Shown: positions 54,984-64,000 of the stretch, one piece after another | How the letters are laid out: each line of letters begins with the position of its first letter | How positions within the stretch are numbered: position 1 is the stretch's first letter | NCBI GenBank assembly: GCA_033439795.1 | Contig: JAUTDP010000002.1 | Location: forward strand, 2,604,001-2,668,000 | Direction of reading: 5' to 3' | Source: Sordaria brevicollis | Taxonomy: Eukaryota; Ascomycota; Sordariomycetes; Sordariales; Sordariaceae | DNA length: 64,000 nucleotides | Notes under the pieces: generated by a model | The model's database searches: none | Told to the model about the DNA's origin: nothing | Seen by the model: the letters and a program-made list of their open reading frames with translations, nothing else | Made by a program: the position numbers and the translations under genes

Positions 54984-57900
54984 ATGCCTATTACTATTAA
55001 TACCGATAATAACGATAATACTACTATTACTATTACGATATTTTTTTTAAAGTAAATTAATAAAATAATTATTAATAACCTTTTCTTTACCGATAGCGAC
55101 GATTGGGTCCATTAGGAGGAGATATTATAAACTAAATGCGATTTTAATATTATTAAAGTTTAGTTCCTAGGCGAAATCGATGTACTCCGTAAGCCTTTTT
55201 ATTTTAAACCCGGCAATTTCCCTTTTAAATTAATTATTAAATTCCGTATTAAAATAATTAATAAAAAGTTACGTTTTTTTGAAGCCGGTTTCTTTTATAT
55301 TACGATTAATAAGGTTAGAGAGACTATCGAGGTTCTTTACCGTTATTAAAACGATATCTTAATCGATAGGATCCCTACCGAAGAAAATTTAGGTAGTTTC
55401 TAGTTTTATTATAATATTAAAATTATTTACTCCGATAAAAAAAAGGATTAATTAAGATTCGAGATTAGGGATAAAGTTATAAGAGTTTAGATAAAATCTT
55501 TAATTAATTATAGACTTTAAGGTTCGGTTATAAAAGAAGAATAGGATATTTAAATTTAGTATAACTTTTTTAAATAAGGAATTTGATATAATATTACCGA
55601 TAAGTTCGTTAATGTTTATAAAGCCTATATTAATAATATTATAATTTTTTAAAAGGAATTGATTAATTTTAATATTTAGTTTTAGAATTAGGTTATAATT
55701 ATAAGTAATAGTATTATTAAGGGAGTTAAGGAATATATAAATATTATATTTTAGTATAATAATTTTTACGCCGTTATTAAAATTATCCGATTTAATTACG
55801 CCGATACAATGTAGAAATTTAACAATAAAATGGAAAATAATATTTTAAAGTATATAGAGGTATATAAAGATTTTAAGAGGTGGGGTATAAATAATCGCCG
55901 TAGTATTATAACCCCCGCGGGTAGAAATAGTCGTAGGGCGTTTATTATCGAAGTCGACGGTTAAATTTATTATTATATTAATAATAATAATAAAGTTAAT
56001 AATTATTAAGAAGTTAATAATAGGGACGTTCGTTAATAAGGTAGAAATAAAAAGCCTAAGGGTAATATAAGTAAATAAAAGTAAGCGTTAGATAATTCCG
56101 AAAATATATGTAAAAAATAAAATTCGAAAGATAAAAAGGGTAAAAGTAAAGAGTTCCTTATATATAAAGTATACGAAAAAGGATTTTATTTTTTTAAAAA
56201 GTATTAGTATATAAATTTAAATATTAAATTTAAAGCTTTTAAATTATATTCTTTTATTATACGAGTCGTTGAAGTTAATATTACGAAGGATATTAATTTA
56301 GTTAAGAAAATTAAAGTTATTAAGGAGAAAGTTATTAAGACGGTAAAGTCTAAATTTATATAATTCCTTAGGGAGGAATATAGGGTAATTTTTTAAATTG
56401 GTAATAGAAATAAACGAAAAGAATATCCTTTTAAAAATTTAATTATTTTAAATTCGGGGAGTTCTTTTTATATATTTAATAAGATTATTCGTTTTTATTA
56501 TTTTTATTATACCGATTTAAATAATTATTTATAGGTAAGTAATTCCCGTATTAAGATTTAAAGTTTTGGGGAGGTTAATATCGTTATTAAAGGTAAGAAA
56601 GGTAATTTAAAATTATAGTTAAAAGAGGTTGCGTTTTACCTTAATTTCGTTATTAATTTCGTTTCCTTCTTTTTATTATAAAGGTAGGAATTTTATTAGG
56701 ATTATCGATTTTTAAATAATTATTTAAAGAGAGTTGACGGGTTATTCTTTTATTCTTTGGATATTATTTTTAATTAAACGGTTTTGGAATATTTATTTAT
56801 ATCCTTTATTAGATTAATATTTATAACGCGGCGATATTAAATTAATTTTTATATGAAGAAACCGTCGATTTAAACCGTTAAAATATGGTATTACCGATTC
56901 GGTTACTTTAGTCCTTAGGTATTCGAATATTTATAAAACGTTAATAGGGTATAATTGCGAAGTATTTTAATTAAGAAGAAGGATGTGGATAATACGGTTG
57001 TAATAGATTTTAATTCGATTAAAGAGTTTTTAAGCGATTTCCTTTTTATAATATTTTTAAAAAGGATACCGATAATCGAATACAATACTTATATTATAGT
57101 TAAAATGCGATATTAAATACGGCGAATCCTTTAAAATTATAAATATAGATTAGGATAATGCTTTATAATAAATTTCTTTAAATTCGATAAGGGTATTAAT
57201 AGATACCGATATTTTATATTTATTATTTGCCGATAGTTTAGATATATATAGGATTATTACTTTTCGAATTGGATATTTATTAATATTATTTCGATTTTAT
57301 ATAATTATATAGATATATTAGTATATTAATATAATATTAAGGTTAAAGCCCTTAAATATAATAATAAATTTAATCGAAGAGAAATATTAATTAAATTCGG
57401 AATAAAAAGTATATTATTCGAATTTTCTATTCTTAATATTTAAGAATAGAATAGTAGAGTAGAGCGTTTAAGGGGTGTGGTAAAATAATAATATAATATA
57501 ATAAAAAATAATTTAAAATTTCTAATTAATTTATAATTAAAAATTATATACGTAGTAATTTATTTATTAAATTAATTACTTCGATACTTCTATAATTAGA
57601 AATCCTTATACGAATGCTTTTATATTTATATCGTTTAATAATATAATTAATAAGAATTATAGCGATTAAATATTAATTATTTTCGAATATATAGGTATAA
57701 AATATATTTTATAATTAATACGGTATAAAAGAAAAAGAAACGTCGTTAAAAGTATTTCCTTAGAATGTAGATCGGCTATTTAATTGGATATAGCGCCTTT
57801 TTAATATATTGTATATAGAACCCCGTTACGAAGTAAATTATTTAAATACGCGATATAATATTTAACGAATATATTAAATTCTCCTTTAACGAGATTAATA

Positions 57901-60047
57901 TTAAGGAGGACTTAGTAATTTTAAAAATAATAATTATTAAAGAATTCGTTAAAAAGTTGAATAAGATAAATAAATAGGATTTAAATTAGGGGGTATTAGC
58001 GAATCTTTATTTAGAAGATATTAAGGTCGAATTTCTTTTAAATACGATATTTAAGGAAGAAACTTTAGATTCCTAATAAAAAACCGTTTAAGAGATTAAG
58101 GCCGGGGATATTTACGAAGTTATAAGGCTAGATAAGATAATTATCGATTTTATTATAAATTTATATTTAATGCCGTTAAATACCCCTCCTTTGTATGTAG
58201 TAGTTTTATATACGGGTATTATATTGGATTAAGTAATTGATAAATACTTTCGAAAATTAGAATTATAGGAAAGTGCCTTTTTAGTAGGAAGATTATTATA
58301 ATTAATAATAAAGATAATTATTAAAATAATTATAAAGGTAGAGGTATAATGGTTGTTAATTAAATACGGTAAATTAAATAGTCTATATTACTATAATTTC
58401 TTGGGGGTATTAAAGAATTATTACGATTTCGAAAATTACTTTCTTGGCGAGAAGTTTTGTAAAGTAGAATAAATTTACTTTAATAGTTATAAGGATATAA
58501 GAATTTAGGTTAAAGTCGATTAAAATATCTTTTATACGAAAGGGAAATAAATCTTTAATTATATATAGGTATATATTTATAAATTTAATAAAAATAATAC
58601 TTTAAATAAGGTTAAGGCTAAGTTAATAATCCGAAGAGATTAATAATATAAAATAAGTATTAATATTTATACTTTTACTTTAATAAGAAAGTCTTTCCGA
58701 ATTATTATTGTATTAATAATTCGTTTTAATATAGAATTTATTTAATAGGATGCGGTAAATACTTTTATAAATATTATAATCGATAAAGAAATTTATATAC
58801 GTATATTATTAGGATATTGGGTAGAAAGAAAGGTTTTTAGATTATTAAAAACGTTTTATAATTTTTAATAAACCCCTTTATTATAATAAAGGGAATTGAG
58901 TAGAATGTTTAAAGGTATAGGATTTGAAATTATTCTTAAGGATTTATATATTATAAAGAAGGAGAGAGTATTTATATTATATTACGTTGATGATATTATT
59001 TTTATTTATTTAAAGGAATGCGAGGATTAGGTTAAAGAGTATATTAATTTACTATAATTAAAATATTAATTAACCGGTAATAAAGAATTGTAATAGTTCT
59101 TAGGTATTAAAATTATTTATAATTATAAGGTAGGAAAAATTTAATTATTTTAAGAAGTTTATATTAAGAAAATTAATAAATTATTAAAGTTTATTTATAG
59201 ATTTATTATAGTATTAATAAAATAATAAGAATTATTACCCTTCGATAAGTTGGTTAATTATATTGAGATTAGAAATTATTAAATTAACGTAGGTTCTATA
59301 TTATACGCCGTTATTAATACGCGATTAAATATAATTTTTTTAATTAATTAATTAGTTCGATTTAATTATAATTTTAATTTAGAATATTATAACGTTAGTA
59401 AGAAGGTTATTTATTATTTTCGTATAATTAAGGATTGGTATTTATATTATAAAAGTAGTAACCGATTTAAGGTGGTTTTAGACGCTTCGTTTACCGATAA
59501 TAGAATAGACCGTAAGAATTTTTAAGGATTTATAATTAAATTATACGGTAGATTTATTTATTAGGGTATTATTAAATAAATTATTATTGCGATGTTAATA
59601 ATAGAAATAGAGTTTTACGTTATTAAGAAGGTTATTAAAGAAATATTATTTATTAACCAATTTATTAAAGTTTTAAGTATAAAATTATTTAACGATTTTA
59701 TCCCTATTATAAAGTATAATAATTAGTAAATTATTAAAGTATTTATTGAGGAGATTTTTATTTTTATTATTAAAATAAAGTATATTAATATTTATCGATA
59801 TTAATTTCGAAAAGAGATTATTAAGAAGGAGACTTTTAAAATTAATTATTTAGAGATTAAGGAAATGCCCGCGGATAGATTGACGAAAGTATTTAGAGTA
59901 TTAGAATATAGGAAGTTTAGGGAATTATTGGGGATATTTATAAAGTTATTACGACCGGTTATAATAGATAATGATAAAAAGATTTTAGAAATAGAGGATT
60001 TGGATGAGTATTTAGGTATTATAGTAAGAGAAGTAACGGTGGATTAA
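54984..60047 (+). pseudogene. Degenerate gag-pol polyprotein of the copia element
   Basis: Starts at ATG 54984 (MPITINTDN), 15 bp inside the LTR end, and is followed by many in-frame TAA/TAG. Landmarks are visible. A zinc-knuckle region at about 56158-56240 has Cys/His replaced by Tyr. The protease motif NSGSS is at 56451-56465 (family DSGS). An integrase zinc region near 56875-56925 reads IWYYRFGYFSP, where relatives have IWHRRLGH, so His is replaced by Tyr. The reverse-transcriptase box YVDD at 58983-58994 has survived. An RNase H segment lies near 59480-59560 (DASFTDNRIDRKNF). The C-terminal MPADRLTKVF at 59865-59894, in a 60-codon remnant, corresponds to the family's ADxLTK end. No functional product is possible. 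Confidence 0.88.
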
Positions 60048-60128
60048 TTAAAGGGAATAGGAAATGTGTAAATAGTTTTACTCTTAACCCTAAAAGGGTA
60101 ATCGAGACGGTTTTCGAATAAAGGGGTG

Positions 60129-60322
60129 TATTAGATTCTAGGGTAGTATTTTGGGCTAAAATAGTATAGATTAGTATATAGTTGGTTAGTATTGCCAGCT
60201 ATTTAGAAGGTTTTGGCAAATAAGGGATACCCCTAGTTCTCCCGATTAGAGCTCTAGAATCCTGTTCTCTATAGTTATATATAGATATACAGAATCAATT
60301 AATTCTCCTATACAATCTAATA
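60129..60322 (+). repeat. 3-prime LTR of the copia element
   Basis: A 194-bp partner of 54776-54969. It starts TATTAG where the other copy has TGTCAG and ends CTAATA where the other has TTGACA. Mutations are dense in the inner half and sparse toward the outer edge. Confidence 0.92.
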
Positions 60323-60327
60323 GTATT
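60323..60327. repeat. Target-site duplication GTATT, right copy
   Basis: Identical to 54771-54775 and immediately outside the LTR. Confidence 0.9.
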
Positions 60328-60591
60328 TCTGGATCCAGCACGAGGCCTAGACTAACACGCGAGCGCTGACCGCAACTTTTTGGCGACAAAGTGCCAGAAG
60401 AGCCCTTTCCCAAATCCTACAATCTACGGATCCCTGTCAACGATCAAAAGCTTTAAACACGAGTCCACCCACCACCCCGGCCGGATCCAGCAACCGTTGT
60501 TTATTTATCGTGGTTGGCCTCCGGTCCTCCTCGAGAGTTTCCAGTTGCTTTATGCTCCAACAGAGGTTACTCATCAACATCTATACACACC

Positions 60592-61410
60592 ATGGCTACT
60601 CATCTAGAGGTCTCCTGTGAACGCCCGCACTCCCGGATCAGCATGGTATCCAATCAGACCTACCATAGCTTCCACGACATCGAATCACATGAACCCGAAG
60701 TCACGACACAGCAGACAGCCATTGTCTGCCAAGCTCCGCTCTCAAACACTCTCAGCAAAGACCGACCTCTACCATCACCAGCTCAGGAGATGCGACGCCA
60801 AGACTCTGGCTATGCCTCCATTCAACGCAAAGAATCTCGCTCATCGTGCCGCCTATCTTCTACCACCTCAGCACCTTCCACCTCAGCCAAGCGACGCTCG
60901 AGACCAGCTATCCAGAGATCTTCAACCAACACAAGCTCCGGCACTCGCATGGGCAGAAAGGGCAGCAAGGCCATCTCGCAACGTCGCTCTTACCAATGTC
61001 GTCCGGCTCAGTCTCAGCAGCCAGTGACGTACTTTGAGTTTCCCGTTTTTACCACCTCGAATCCCGAATACGCCATCGAGGAGACGGAGGTCAACGATGA
61101 CAAGTCTGCGCAAACAAATATCCATCCTCTGCCACCTCAAACAACCCACTACTGGACCAGCGACTCGACCAGGAGAATGGAGTATGCCGCTATCGATGCC
61201 GCCAGTCGGGGTGTCCGCGGATGGTTCATGCGTCACATCGTACCAGAATGCGTAGTACCTCCGAGCAAGAGGCACGTTGGATTTGAGGATGACCGAGGAA
61301 GCGTGGTGCGGTACCGTCTGGACCTCGAGGACGACAATGGCCCCGAGAAGGCGGACGACCGAAGTGAACGGAGGCGCAAGAGTTGGTGGCTCAGCATGTT
61401 CAGGCGATGA
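60592..61410 (+). CDS. Conserved fungal hypothetical protein
   Basis: A single-exon gene of 272 residues. The start at 60592 was chosen for its strong context (CACACCATGG); an in-frame ATG 26 codons upstream has a weaker one. The N-terminal half is Ser/Arg/Gln-rich and likely disordered (for example SSCRLSSTTSAPSTSAKRRS). The C-terminal part has the block MEYAAIDAASRGVRGWFMRH (near 198-217), then IVPECVVP, KRHVGFEDDRGSVVRYRLDL and an Arg/Trp-rich end (RRRKSWWLSMFRR). I believe this C-terminal pattern recurs in hypothetical proteins of other Sordariomycetes, but no function is known to me. Its upstream region was interrupted by the copia element, leaving 265 bp of native sequence before the start codon. 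Confidence 0.7.
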   Translation: MATHLEVSCERPHSRISMVSNQTYHSFHDIESHEPEVTTQQTAIVCQAPLSNTLSKDRPLPSPAQEMRRQDSGYASIQRKESRSSCRLSSTTSAPSTSAKRRSRPAIQRSSTNTSSGTRMGRKGSKAISQRRSYQCRPAQSQQPVTYFEFPVFTTSNPEYAIEETEVNDDKSAQTNIHPLPPQTTHYWTSDSTRRMEYAAIDAASRGVRGWFMRHIVPECVVPPSKRHVGFEDDRGSVVRYRLDLEDDNGPEKADDRSERRRKSWWLSMFRR

Positions 61411-62712
61411 GCAATGCTAGGGCCGACATATCGACATGGCATACACACACATACATGAGAGAACTGGCGCATATGCATTTACCGGACAAAGCGGGCGTCA
61501 TTAGCAGCACTTTTTTAGCATCGGTTCGGCGAACTATCATCAACCAACAGGCGTTTTATACCCTTCTCTACCTGGCTTAACAACGCTTTCGAGCACTCTT
61601 TTCGACACTCGAGCCGATCTCGATTCTTCGGGTCGACCAAGTCAACCTTTAGGCTTTTTTTACGCTACATATATTTGGAGAATTTGTACTTTTGCAGCAT
61701 GTCGACGGAGTTTTTATGTCTGTTTATTACTGGGTTGTTTTTGGAGGAAAAGGATAGAAATGATCAGAATGAAGGAGTACTGGGTTGGATTTTACAAGGG
61801 ATTTGGTCTTCACCACCAACACTACTGAAGGGATCTGGACAACAGGACGCAACATATTGGAGGAGTGGGATTGATGGCGATAGGCAACGCTTGGAACAAC
61901 AGCCTTGTCTGACCTTCAACGGCGGGAATTTAGCGACAAATGTTTTGTCTTTGTTTTAATGATCTAATCACTAAATGAAATGAGAGGAAATCGCTTGTTC
62001 GCAACATACTTCGTTTACTGTTTCACCATTTGTTTCTTTCATGTGAGCATGATTGTTTCTTTGCTTCTTCCATTTGCTTTATCATCAGGACCCTCTTTGT
62101 GCCTGCGTTGCACAATCATGCTAAGCTTTCGCTTCAACGCCTCACAGATCATGTACTCACCTGCTACTTTGTGCCTTGCGCGGTGAGCTCCGAAGGACAC
62201 AACATGATGTCTCACTCATAATGCACTGGCAATATTCTCCCGATTCATTGCACCCGCCTGTCATCTTCTTGATCGCCGTCAGAGGCTACACAAGTGTGTA
62301 GCTGGCCCCAAACAGAACAGCTTCGTGATACTTGACTTTTCGTCCAACCCCTTTCGCTTCATCCGAACAATGGAGTATAATCGTCGGAAAACCCCGTTCC
62401 CACTTTGCGCACACTTAACGGGGCATCAACTACCGGGGCACAAACCGGACACAATGCACCGGACAACGGTAACCAGAGCATAACAAACCGGCAACTCGGC
62501 ACAAACTTGATGGTAAAATGGCACGCTAGCACGTGGCAGGCACGTTTTTTTTCCTTTTCATCGTTCGGCGGTGTTCCATCAATCCCTTTAGCCGTGCAAA
62601 TGTATCATTTCTTGGCGTGCCCAGTTTCTACCTCTGGTATTTCGAGACTTCTGTAAATCTGGGTGGGTCGTGCTAAGCTTGCTTGCTAGCTTATCGATGC
62701 AATCGATCGACG
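61411..62712. other. Intergenic region before the right-hand repeat block
   Basis: The 3-prime region of the hypothetical gene, then normal-composition DNA without a supportable gene. It includes one isolated TTGCACAA at 62109-62116. Composition changes sharply near 62713. Confidence 0.5.
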
Positions 62713-62863
62713 ATGTTAAAAGTGTTCTATTTGCTAGTAAAATTAGTAAATCTATATCGAATATTAAGGGGGATAAATAAATTTACCAATTTGTACGGTT
62801 TCGAATAAATCTTTAATTATTCGAATCGAATTATTACGAATTTTTATTATTATTATTAGAAAA

Positions 62864-63368
62864 ATGAATCGAATAAATTTAATAGAGATTTTAAATGCGA
62901 TTTAGAATAATAAGGATTATTATATTAATCCCTACCCCGACGGTCGCGACCCCGCTAATTATTTATTTAATGGAAAGGTATTTTTTAATTTTAATTAATT
63001 AGAATTAGATATTAATAATAATAAAGGTAAATATATTATTAATTTTAAGGACGAAACCGACGACGAAAATTGTAACGATAGTCCCCCGAAATTTTTAGGA
63101 CTAAATTTTAATAGGAACTAAATACCCGACGCGCCCCGTAATCGTCCTTAAAGTTTAATAAATATATTTAATAATAATATACCCTTCGATATTTACGCCG
63201 ACGTAGATTACGAGCCGCGAAACCTTCGGATTAATTTATTCGATAATATATATTTCCTATTCGATAAAATATAAAGCGATTATAATATATTTATAATATA
63301 ATTTAACGATACTCCTATTATTATTTTATTAATATTTTTCGATTTTTTTCCTTATTATTACGGCGCTA
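62864..63368 (+). pseudogene. RIP-eroded frame of unknown function
   Basis: About 168 codons from an ATG, interrupted by roughly seven stops, all TAA or TAG and none TGA. That is the pattern left when Gln and Trp codons mutate under RIP. It is rich in Asn, Asp and Ile after mutation. The original family is not recognisable. Confidence 0.4.
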
Positions 63369-63610
63369 GCGGACAGGGTCCCTGTCTGGCGGACCGGTTG
63401 TCGCTCGGGCGGTCACCTAATAAAGGTTAACCGCACCAGCGTACGTAACTGCGTACCGCCTTCGTAGGTCGCCCGCGCTTAGGTATAAAACCCTGGCGCG
63501 GGGCGCACCCTTTACTCGTTTCTTCTTTTCTTCTTTATTTTATAATTCTATAATAGACTTAGATTCTACGTATTAAATTTGTCTCTCGTAACCACGTCGC
63601 TCGTAATAAT
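63360..63610 (+). promoter_or_regulatory. GC-rich, TATA-containing patch, probable LTR promoter
   Basis: A block (about 63360-63520) of high G+C inside RIP-eroded DNA. It contains a near-perfect palindrome GACAGGG-T-CCCTGTC (63372-63386), TATAAAA at 63484-63490, then a T/C-rich stretch and a coding-like frame downstream. This arrangement fits an LTR with its core promoter. The LTR borders cannot be proved without the partner copy. Confidence 0.4.
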
Positions 63611-64000
63611 TATAAAATTAATTTTAATATATTAGGGAGGTATTTAAATATTTTAAATTTATTTACCAATTAAAGTAATTATAATATATACCTTCGTAAT
63701 TAATTACAATAACGTATACCCCCGACGAAAAGGTTACCGCGGTTAAAACCGTTAAATTATTTATTACCGAAAACGTTTAAATAAATAAAATTTAGAAGAA
63801 GAATATATCTAATAAGTTCGCGGTCGAATAAATTAAATTCGATATTACGGATATATTTATTATTTTTAATATAATTATTTAATAAAACGATATTTTTAAG
63901 CGTCGTTCGTTTAATAATATTATAATCGGTACCCTTAAAGAGAAATAGGATATTTAATTACGTAATATCGATAAATTTAATTTGAAGGATTACAATATTT

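Larger units (their letters stand above)
54776..60322 (+). mobile_element. Complete, RIP-inactivated Ty1/copia LTR retrotransposon
   Basis: A 5547-bp element with two 194-bp LTRs and exact 5-bp duplications GTATT. The LTR ends TGTCA..TGACA are themselves inverted repeats. A purine-rich string AAAGGGGTG (60120-60128) immediately precedes the right LTR, marking plus-strand orientation. The domain order gag, zinc knuckle, protease, integrase, reverse transcriptase, RNase H is that of Ty1/copia. The interior is heavily RIP-mutated. It sits 265 bp upstream of the start codon of the gene at 60592, in the same direction. Confidence 0.92.
62713..64000 (+). mobile_element. RIP-eroded repeat cluster, truncated by the window edge
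   Basis: The A/T-rich RIP composition begins near TGTTAAAAG at 62713. A plus-strand frame from ATG 62864 to about 63368 (starting MNRINLIEIL, with an acidic stretch KDETDDEN) reads through except for TAA/TAG codons. It is interrupted by a GC-rich patch, and from about 63700 to the end a second plus-strand frame (TYTPDEKVTAVKTVKLF..) reads open apart from TAA/TAG codons, like the gag of a retrotransposon. Two nested elements are the simplest reading, but neither is complete here. Confidence 0.55.

Overview
The window looks like a chromosome piece from a filamentous ascomycete (Pezizomycotina, most likely Sordariomycetes). The evidence is: protein genes with short introns (about 64-181 bp) that have GTAAGT/GTACGT/GTGAGT donors and, where I looked, GCTAAC-type branch points; fungal-specific protein families; and sharp alternation between ordinary coding-type DNA and strongly A/T-rich blocks carrying the C-to-T/G-to-A scars of repeat-induced point mutation (RIP). 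The species cannot be named from the sequence alone.

Layout. 1-2534 is a RIP-eroded repeat cut by the window edge. 2535-3834 is gene-poor unique DNA, interrupted at 3835-12604 by a complete but dead Ty3/gypsy LTR retrotransposon on the minus strand (two 290-bp LTRs, 5-bp target duplication CCCTC). 12610-16516 is gene-poor unique DNA. The main gene block follows: a GH3 beta-glucosidase-like membrane protein (+, 16517-19144), a multi-pass TMEM135-like protein (-, four exons, 19648-21807), a BTB/POZ-like protein (-, 23589-25840), a DHA1-type MFS transporter (-, 29359-31094), an F-box-like protein with a C-terminal cysteine-rich module (-, four exons, 35068-36809), a UFD1-like protein extended by zinc fingers (+, 39391-41745), a 22-residue metallothionein-like gene (-, two exons, 42039-42171), a GNAT acetyltransferase (+, 43722-44682), a cysteine-rich proline-tailed protein (-, 45225-46523), a Ser-rich protein (-, 47807-48916) and a coiled-coil/basic protein (-, 50446-51363). 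A gene-poor stretch of about 3.4 kb ends at a second complete dead retrotransposon, a Ty1/copia element on the plus strand (54776-60322, two 194-bp LTRs, target duplication GTATT). It lies 265 bp upstream of a conserved fungal hypothetical gene (+, 60592-61410). From about 62713 to the end is another RIP-eroded repeat cluster with a GC-rich, TATA-containing patch.

How the parts relate. I see no biosynthetic cluster, operon-like unit or CRISPR/phage system. The genes are a mixed housekeeping/accessory set. Two (the F-box-like and UFD1-like genes, divergently arranged) point to ubiquitin-dependent turnover. The repeats are inactive: RIP has converted catalytic Asp to Asn and zinc-binding His/Cys to Tyr, while spared outer LTR ends keep the borders readable. 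The observations most worth following are the UFD1 protein with an AZUL-like zinc module, the tiny spliced metallothionein-like gene, and a dense cluster of TTGCACAA/TTGTGCAA motifs upstream of the MFS transporter.
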